From Dermatemys mawii (taxonomy: Eukaryota > Chordata > Testudines > Dermatemydidae): a stretch of 64,000 bases of DNA. Below, piece by piece: positions 56,061-64,000 of the stretch; position 1 is the stretch's first letter, and each line of letters starts with the position of its first letter. The stretch covers positions 18,154,969 through 18,218,968 of the forward strand of contig ML677334.1 in the NCBI GenBank assembly GCA_007922305.1, written 5' to 3'. Both the position numbers and the translations under genes were made by a program. The notes under the pieces were generated by a model. The model saw nothing but the letters and a program-made list of their open reading frames with translations. It searched no databases and had not been told where the DNA came from.

Positions 56061-58129
56061 GGGTTTTTGCCAAAACATTTAGTCTTTTATAGCCATCATT
56101 CATCATCCTGCTTATGTTCCAGAAGTTATGCTTCTGTGTGCAAAAATATAAATTGCTTTTCTAAAGCTGAATGTACCAAGCACAAATAATGCATTCCCAG
56201 CATTTTACATGATTTCTGCAAACATCGTCTTGTAGAGTTTCATATATCAAAATGCAGTTAAGTGGCTTCTTCGTTAACGAGATGGAATCCTCTCAATAAC
56301 CTAATTTTTTAATAGTGAGGAACATACACAGACCTGCAAAATAAGTGCCCAGATAATAATTCCATCTCTCTACTCTGACAAGGATAATACATTTTCCTAG
56401 TAGCAGGCATGTGAGTCTATATTCCATATTACACACACACAGTTACTTGGAGAATAAAAAAATGGAGTAAGCTGTGAAAACACATTTTTGAATAACTATG
56501 ACGCAAGTCAATTTAGTGTAATGCAGAGAATGAAGGAATTAGCACTTTCTTGTGAAATAATTTTCACAAACAAGTTTCCTCCAGATTTGCAAGTAAATGG
56601 CATCGGTGAGGGAAAACGGCTATCTCTTGTCTCTCACTGAATAAGATTCTTTTATAAAACTTTAATTTATGTCATGTGAACACAGAAAATTCTTGAAGGC
56701 ACATTCTCCCCTTGTTGTATAGCATGTTTTGTCCCTTCTAGTAGTAAAGGATGTTAAAACAAACTGCTGGTGCTTGACTAACCTGTACACCACTTAGAAA
56801 AACGTGCATTTAAGGTCCCCAAAACAGTCACACAGCCGAGGGGATCCTAAGACTCCTCTTCTGTTGATTCAGATGCTAAACCCTTGCATTAAGATTCAGA
56901 GTAATTACTGCTGAGTCATGTTGGCAGGTGAGACCAGTAAGCTCAAACCAGAACAGAAGAAGAGGGAGGATAGGGGCCCAGAGCAGATCCTGCAGTAAAG
57001 GGCAGGCTAAGTTTAATATGTTTACCATTTTTGAGTAATCAGTTAAAGAAAACCCTTTGAAACAGGCGAGATTTGAACAATGACTCATGATCCATGTGCT
57101 CTGCTTCAGTCAGGATAGAAAGATATAGCTAGTTTCAGTGACACCTGGTTTATTTTTACTTCATAATTTAGTTGCTTAATTAAAAAAATGAAACATACAT
57201 TTCATTCATCTGCCTCCCTCCCTGACCCCCTGTCATTTGCTAAACTGTGACTTGGGAAAAGCCTTGATAGCTAAAATACCATGTCTGGAGGATTTGGAGA
57301 GTTTTTATGACTACAGTACATTAATGCATATTAGGAAGATGGAAAAAGATGCTGCCTTTGTAAAGCATGTTTCTATAAACATATATATGGTAGCTAAAGT
57401 AAGTACAATTTACCTTAACAATAGGTCAACTAAATTGTTTAAGCTTCCTATTCAAAATCAATGGTGGCAAATATTCACCTTGTAGGTGGCTAGGAAGGTA
57501 CAAACACAAACATGTAAGTAGCTACATCTAACTCTGAGTAGGAACATTTGGTATAGTCAGATCAAGTCTCTCATCTTAACATGGAAATCAACAGAAAAAT
57601 ATAATGGCAATATTTTAAAAGCAAATCCTGTCCATGGGCTAACTGGAACTCAACCAGAAACGTCAGCATCAGCCGAAGTTATTCTGCAATCAGTTTCTTA
57701 CGCTATCTCATGTGTCAAAAAGGCAGAATAACCAGACCAAGCACAAAAGGCCATATCTATGGAGAGGTACAAAGGTTACTCCATGGGAAGCCCAGCTGAG
57801 CACTGCACTCAGAATACTTTGTCCTTTAAAATTTGTGCTCGAGCGATAAGCTAAGTTTAATTAGAGGATGTTTGGCCTTGGTCAGTAATTTCGCAGCCAT
57901 AAAATGTCAGCAGTTCTATTTCATAATATTTGCTGCAGAACAGATTCTTTGGATTGTCCCAGGAATACTGAACCTTTGATTCAGGTTTGGAGAGGCACTG
58001 CTGAGAAGAGGCAAGTGCAGTGATGAGCAAATCCCTGTAACCTACAAACTCTTCTCTTTGTTTCTCTCTCCACCTAGCTGTGGGAGACATGACAGAGGGA
58101 GTCTGATCTCAGACTACTTTAAATCTTAC
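56061..58129. other. Unassigned non-coding DNA (about 2 kb)
   Basis: No TE end or exon recognised. Frames of 63-82 codons have no domain. Confidence 0.45.
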
Positions 58130-58290
58130 GTGCCTGATTCTCCACTGTCTTACCCCAACATAGTTATTTTTCTGTGCAAAGCGAGGGTAAAAAAAGACCA
58201 TTTTTTGTCTGGTATGCATTGCTATAAATGACTACACAAGACACAGAGAGCTGGGCCAACTAACTTTGGTGGAGAACAGAATCAGGATCC
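58130..58290. repeat. Foldback repeat, eroded
   Basis: The left end GTGCCTGATTCTCCACTGTC and the right end GGTGGAGAACAGAATCAGGA are inverted. The interior arms are eroded. Confidence 0.55.
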
Positions 58291-59129
58291 ATGCTGTATT
58301 CAATACATTTTACCATTTAGTTTTGGGTCATACAATTTGGTTTTCTTGATGCTCACAGAGAATCTGTTGGAGAAAATCCAGCCATTGCCAAGTCTGGAAG
58401 CAGTAACAACACAAGCGAACGCTAAATGCCAAACCCGTATTTCAGCTTCGCCTTATATGCTTTGTGAAAGAAAAAAATTGCCATCCACTTTATCTGGAAA
58501 TTAAAACAAACAAAAGAAGGGTGTGGTTTTCTTTATGCCCATTTGACATTATCCAACTTTAAAAGGTTAGGAAAAATAATTACCGCCAAATAAAAGCTGT
58601 ATGGGCAAACTAATTTAAAAGGTTATGGGTATAGGACAGTGGCATGCCATAAGCTTTTAAGCTGCAAATTCAGTCATACTCAGCACAGATCCACTCTGAA
58701 ACATAACAAAATACAGTGAACGGTAGCTCCAATGTCGTATCCAGCCACATGGGAATCAAGTGCATGTCCTGAGGAATACTGGAAATGCATGCTAGTGGGG
58801 GCAGGAAAACTGGACCTGATCTTCTAAACCCTTGCGAGCATTTTATGGGAGATGCCTTGGGAATATATGCTGTGTAAAGTCAATGAGACAGCTCACCACA
58901 TGCACGCAAAGGGACTTTACTCCATTCCACATTCCTTTAATGGCAGCTGATGCAGGCCCCGGTGCACACTTGGCACATTCTGGAATGCACACAGAATCCC
59001 TTAAAAAACAAGTGGAATTGTGGAGAAAAAGATGCACGCCCTTGCCCAGGCCCCTTTCGAATAGTAAATCCACGTGAGATGGGTTATCCTACCTCTCTGC
59101 GCCATGGAAATGTCAAAGGAGAGTCAAGG
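58291..59129. other. Unassigned non-coding DNA
   Basis: A small foldback remnant with GACCTGATCTTCTAAACCC lies near 58814. Otherwise nothing supported. Confidence 0.45.
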
Positions 59130-59160
59130 GACAAAAAGAACGGCTACTCACTGTACTGCT

Positions 59161-59420
59161 ACTGGTTCTTTGGGGTGTGCCCATGTGGATAGCACTCAGA
59201 GGGCACGTGCACACCGTTTAGGAATGTTCTACCCAGCAGTATCTCTTGGGACTGCCCTGTGCACTGCATGCCCTCATCCCCCCTGCCAAGGACAACAGGT
59301 GCAGCAACCTCGGCCACCACTCAGGGTCTTCGCCACACATAATCCCAAGTAAAAGGATGCTGTAGCAGTGGTGAAGGAGGTCATGTGATCCACATGGACA
59401 GAACATCCTGAAGAACCAGT
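59161..59420. repeat. Inverted repeat pair of the DIRS-like element
   Basis: Left arm 59161-59190 (ACTGGTTCTTTGGGGTGTGC then CCATGTGGAT) and right arm 59388-59420 (ATCCACATGG then ACATCCTGAAGAACCAGT) are imperfect reverse complements across a 260-bp interval. Confidence 0.65.
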
Positions 59421-59694
59421 GTGTTTCTGCCAGTTAGAGAGATTTTCCCCTTTCCTGAATCTTAAACATAGTTCTTACATCTCTGATGAAACATCCTTTT
59501 GAACCAGTATCATCATGCTTTTCTACTGCCTCTGGCAATTACCTCAGCACAGAGGGTAAGTGAGATTCAGTCTTCAATAACTTGCCCTCCATTCACTGTT
59601 TTTCATTAGGACAGAATGACTTTTAAGACCTCACCCACAATGTATACAGAAAGGAGTTCCAGACCTTGACCTCAGTCAATATATACTGTTACCA

Positions 59695-60110
59695 GTGTTT
59701 TCCCCTAAGTCTAATTCATCTCTCTGGGAAACAAAGCCCCATGCCCTGGTTCTTAGGACAGTGCTATCTTATTACTTACATAGGATGAAACCATTCAGTA
59801 AATACCCTGGTTATTTATTTGTAGCCTTTGAAGAGAAGTCCAGAGGTCACAAATGGATCTCAGATTGTATCAGGGTCTCTTCTTGATGGAGTTGACTCCC
59901 CACCTCTCAAATTAAACCTCCTTCAGCTAGAGCTCAGGCAACTTTGTGCATCCCTTAGCAGGGTCTCTATAGCTGAAATTTGTAGGGCAGCTACTTGGAC
60001 TGGCATTCAGACTTTTATGAATCAGTATTGTCTCGCATCAGCTGCTAGATCTGATGTCAAGCTGTCTTACATTCATTATTTCAGCAGGACCCCTAGCTCC
60101 TGCCTCCTTA
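59695..60110 (+). pseudogene. Tyrosine recombinase C-terminal remnant
   Basis: In one frame the translation reads PGYLFVAFEEKSRGHKWISD and, after a stop, PPSARAQAT. In the next frame it continues LCASLSRVSIAEICRAATWT, then GIQTFMNQYCL. This follows the DIRS/Ngaro recombinase pattern 'HS.RA.A.sWA...vs..eIc.AAtWss..TF...Y.l'. The box Arg (in SARAQ) and the expected nucleophile Tyr (in NQYCL) can be placed; the box His reads as Pro and a frameshift separates the halves. Recombinases of this type integrate the DNA circle. Inactive. The identification is from motif pattern only. Confidence 0.5.
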
Positions 60111-60185
60111 GCCAATCACCAAGAGTGGGCTTCACATGGACAGATACTCAAAGAGTAACCCCATTTTTCTTGTCAGGTCAGTAGA

Positions 60186-63100
60186 GCTTCAGACTCAGGC
60201 AACAAGAGTTAAAACGTCCTGGTTACTGGTGCAGCTAAAAGACAAAAGGATGACCCAGAGTGGAGGAAAGGCTGGACTCAACTAAGGGAACAATGTTATT
60301 GGCTGGTTGGACTGCAAACTTGGGAGGACTTTTTATTTTTGGACTATTTCTGGAAAGGTGAGGAACTCATCCCACTGGGGAGGGAGAACGTACCTTGGCA
60401 CATAGCCAGCTTGGCAGCATAAAGCTGCTGAGCTGGAGAATTTGCACCACCTCAGAACTGAAATAAATCCAAACACGCAGGCTCAGACTCCTGTTAGAGC
60501 CCCACCATGGGAAGATACATGAATAGCATAGCCAATCAGCTATGGGAACTGCAGTACAATGCTCTCATAGAGACTGTGCTAGAAGGGGAATTAACAAATG
60601 GGCAGAGAAATTCAAGAGATTGGCAGGGAATGGGGAGATATCAGCTAAGGTCACTGCCACCATCACCCAGCCAGAGAATGGCAGTTGCAATTAGCCACTC
60701 AGGTCCTTGCAGGGGAATAGTGCTGGAGAAACACACCATGCATGTTGTGGCTGCTCTCCTAAGCCCATTGTCCCCCACTCCACTTCCAGACAAAGGAAAT
60801 AAATAGCATGCAAATAGCCACATGTAGAAGCAGATAACATGGAGCCTATAGTCAGAATGCATCACTGGTCACCTCACAACTCTGGTTTTGTGTGGGTTCC
60901 AACTCTCTCCTCCTAGACAGCGACTTCCACCGGCATGTGTTTTTGCACACTGACCATTGTTACTATCCCTTTACAGCAGCAGTAGTCTATAAAGTAATAA
61001 TTATAGCACAGTAGTGTCATTGGGCATAGTGGTGTGTATGACAATTTATTACCAGCATTACTAACTGCTGGAAGACAGGATAGCTGACTAGAGCTCTAGC
61101 CTATTGTCTCCCCAGCTGAATTCTCAAAACAATGGATATTAACTGCACCCATTGTTTTCAGCTGGAGAGGTGTAACCCCAATTTGGCTCTACCATGCACA
61201 AATGTTATTCTTTACCATGCCTAAAGATGCTGCTTTCATCACGTTTCACTTTGGTCAGAGGAAAGCAGAAGACATCACCAAAGTGTCTCAGGCTCCTGTA
61301 TCATCTATCTCTGAATCCATTTCCTTCACATCACACTGCTGCATGCGGCTGAGCTGGATGTTATAGCTGCTGATGTCAGCAAGCATGCTCCATGTAAGAC
61401 GTTTAGTGGCACACAACAGGCAAATATATGTTTGTAGCTGGTTTCTCCCAGCCAGCCTTCCTGCAGGGATGACTAGTTTCCAGAGCCTTAAATGGCCGCA
61501 TGGCCACAGCCAAGTGCCAGATAGCTGGGGGTGGGGTAATGGATCTGCCCCATTGATGAATGTCTGGCATACTCTAGTCTTGGCTGCCAGCACTGTTTGT
61601 GGCATGCATCTGCTATGTGTCCTGTGAGTTCTGGCTGCAACTCAGAGCTATGATGTGGTGCTATCCTGCAGTGTGATTTGTCAATAATGCTGTTGTGTGT
61701 TGGGATTAATAAGAAAATGTGTGTTTATAATCTGTGGGGGTGTCTTATTTGAAGGCCATTTTATTGGTACTGTGTGTAGACATGCATAATCCCCAAGACC
61801 TCCTGTAATGTTTTATGTTGTTTCAAATATGGAAAGCTACTGCAATGGCAAGATACCTTGCTTTCTGACAGCTGTGCATACAACCCTACAACAATAACAG
61901 AGTTCAATGGGTGATGAAGCCCAGAACTCTATGAGTAGATTCTGGTTACTTTGTGGCCCTGGGATTACTGGTTTGAAATCCTGCTCTACCTGTTGGAGGA
62001 GGATTATCACAGGACAGTTCCTATGTAACCCACAGCAGGTTTGAAGCTAGGGCCCATGACAACAGAACATGTAGGTGCTTCTGTCTGGTGATGCACTCAG
62101 ATGTCTCATGGTCACACTTGGTGGTTTCCCTTTGCGTTGGTATCTTGCATAGCTGTTAACCAGTTGATCATTGTGTGCAGGAGCTGACTGCAAATGTTGG
62201 CAGAGGAAGAAACATGTGAGTGGCAGAGTGGACATCATACGGAAAATGACTATCAATTCAACAACTACCAATTCCAAGCTGCTGCTTCCACCTATTCTCA
62301 CACATTCACAGCCAGTGAAAGTTGAGTTGACCTCACAGTTACCTGATGCATATTTTCTATGCTGTATAATATCACAAAGCATTGGTCTGTTCACATTTAC
62401 ATTATTGTGTTTGTCTGTGTAAGGCTCTTTTATGTAAAAGCTGCGGTAGGCATGGGATCAGAGCCAAGATTTTGCAGGTGTGTAATATAAATGCTGGAAG
62501 ATGAGTTATAGTAAGAGAAAAATACAATAAAGATGGTTGCTGATGTTTTAAACCAGGACTTAAATCAAATTTTTATTTATTAGCAAAAAATATATTTAAA
62601 GAATAAACTTAACTATTTTACCCCAGCTGATCTTTAAACGACAATCTCCAAGCATAATTTCAGTCACAGAAAAGTAGAATATCTCTCAGTGCGATTTTGG
62701 CACTCCAGTCCATTAACTATTTACATTCCACAGGTGGATACTGGCTCACAATAAGCGTGAAAATTCAAATAGCAGAAACACTTGCAGCTCTGTCACATGG
62801 AATGGCGTTTAGTTCTTCCCCAAAGTTCAATTCTCTTTGTAGTGAGCAGCTGGGCCAGTCCATTCAGCAGCATGATGAAGATTGTGAAAGCCATCACAAG
62901 GACATAGTGGCTAATGCTGCAACAGAGAACGGTACAGATGAGATATGACAAAATATTTTAAACCTTTGTAGTAGAAAACTGAGTTAGTCAAATAGCCTTG
63001 GTAACAATTTTATTATGTAATTATGGGTCCAACCATGTATTTTTAGTAAGGCTTATAGGTGAGCAATTCCACGGAGACTATATTGTGTATTTTTAAGAGA

Positions 63101-63911
63101 AAAATGTTTTATCTACATATATGAAATTGACTATCATTTGGGTTCATCTTCCTATTAGTAGCTCATCTACTTCATTTTCATGTTCCTCCAGCACTCTTGG
63201 ATGAATATTATACAGCTCTGATGACTCACTGCGATTTAAATTATCACTTTGTTCTGACTCCTTAACTTAAAAGAACCTAAAATTTATTACCTAACCCAGA
63301 ACTACTCTTTGAAGACATTTCCCCGCATTGGCTTGTGTCAGACTTCATCACAGAAGTAGTTCAGTGTCTCTCCAGTGTTCTTTTCCTGCACAATCACTTC
63401 CTTTGCTCTCAGATAGTGTAGCAGAAACATTAACCCTCTTGCAAGTTTCATACTTCTGATAGCATTTAAGATTTTTAAAAATTTGTATTCAGGTCCTTGG
63501 CTATTTGCTCACATCTTGTGCACCTCTGACACAAATACATGTGATAGTATCAGGGCTAGAAATAAAGCATGTAAAGGGAAAAATCTGTTGGAAAAGGAAT
63601 AAAAAGATATTAATTGAAGATAAACACTAGTTTTAAAAAGATTTAAGCGATCCCAACATTAGTTAAGGAATCCACACAGCTGCAAATGTCTGTATTTTTC
63701 CAGAGGTCTGGGGCAATTGCTATCAGTCACAGTGAGCAATCTATATCCACATCTTGAATAATACAGTTGGGGTTGGGTTACTAAATTCAAATCCAGCTCT
63801 TGCCAAAATTTTCAGGACCTCAGCTCTGGGATTTGGAGTCAATCCATTACAGAAACAACGGCCAACTATGAAGCCTGAATCAAGAGTCAGAACTTTCCCA
63901 GTGTTTTGGAA
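60186..63911. other. Unassigned non-coding DNA (about 3.7 kb)
   Basis: No gene, RNA or TE terminus could be supported. Minus-strand frames of 105 codons (61288-61605) and 115 codons (62047-62394) lack recognisable domains and have open partners on the plus strand. The stretch at 60290-60480 could be decayed retroelement DNA (AATAAA near 60462), but I cannot show ends. Confidence 0.45.
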
Positions 63912-64000
63912 CTAGTGTGGTCGAGGGCAAAGGGGGCTGGATTGTGAGCCTGGAGACTGGGCTTTATTCCTAGCTCTGCTACTCACCTATTTTGTGACAT
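63912..64000 (+). repeat. SINE 5' head, cut by the window edge
   Basis: An A-box-like GTGGTCGAGGGCA near 63917 and a B-box-like GGGCTTTATTCC at about 63959-63970, then TAGCTCTGCTACTCACCTAT and TTTTGTGACAT. This matches the tRNA-derived head of the SINE whose full antisense copy is at 33699-34036. The body and tail lie beyond the window. Confidence 0.75.

Larger units (their letters stand above)
59130..60185 (+). mobile_element. DIRS-like tyrosine-recombinase retroelement remnant
   Basis: Two signals coincide. First, 59161-59420 has an inverted pair built on ACTGGTTCTT and CCATGTGGAT, the type of split or inverted terminus found in tyrosine-recombinase retrotransposons and in a dispersed turtle repeat. 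Second, 59695-60110 encodes a degraded tyrosine-recombinase C terminus in two frames. No RT/RNase H sequence was recognised between or around them, so the copy is internally deleted or the two parts are neighbours by chance. Boundaries are approximate. Confidence 0.5.

Noticed and set aside
61288..62394. 105- and 115-codon minus-strand frames, considered as Harbinger-type transposase
   Set aside because: No DDE-type motif or helix-turn-helix pattern could be identified, so no assignment was made.
1..64000. CRISPR array, operon or prophage-like system
   Set aside because: No regularly spaced direct repeats with unique spacers, no dense coding and no ribosome-binding-site pattern. The sequence is vertebrate and repeat-driven.

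Overview
This window looks like non-coding nuclear DNA from a turtle. The vertebrate signs are CR1 LINE 3' ends, tRNA-derived SINEs, solo LTRs, hAT and Penelope-like remnants, general CpG scarcity and stop codons in every frame. The turtle assignment rests on recognising the repeat repertoire: a SINE whose tail matches an L2/CR1-like LINE, foldback elements with ends like TATGTCTACACTG, and hAT elements ending TAGGGTGACCAG. I found no convincing protein-coding exon of a host gene, no rRNA, no functional tRNA and no CRISPR. Nearly all long open frames are chance frames or lie in transposable elements (TEs).

Layout. 0-10 kb: a hAT-type non-autonomous element with perfect 8-bp target-site duplications (TSDs) sits inside an older foldback repeat. 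It is followed by a 3' fragment of a Penelope-like element (PLE), a solo LTR with internal 50-bp repeats, a larger PLE whose coding part is flanked by 332-bp inverted copies, a small hAT MITE and a polypyrimidine stretch. 10-21 kb: mostly unassigned unique-looking DNA with a few SINEs. 21-30 kb: dense in GC-rich and foldback MITEs, with an L2-like LINE 3' end at 24.5-25.2 kb. 30-45 kb: an LTR-like segment, a full-length antisense SINE, a CR1 end, a 1,040-bp antisense solo LTR and several foldback elements. 45-56 kb: PLE-derived hairpins, three CR1 ends, a solo LTR, and a hAT transposon remnant holding two younger insertions. 56-64 kb: mostly unassigned, with a degraded tyrosine-recombinase (DIRS-like) retroelement at 59.1-60.2 kb and the head of a SINE at the right edge.

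No genes work together here. What can be read is a transposon history: TSDs and nesting give a relative order of insertion at several loci. I did not find a new cellular system. The most interesting items are the PLE with inverted flanks, the triple nest at 51.4-53.5 kb, the tyrosine-recombinase remnant, the SINE/LINE tail sharing and the adjacent MITEs at TTAA-like sites.
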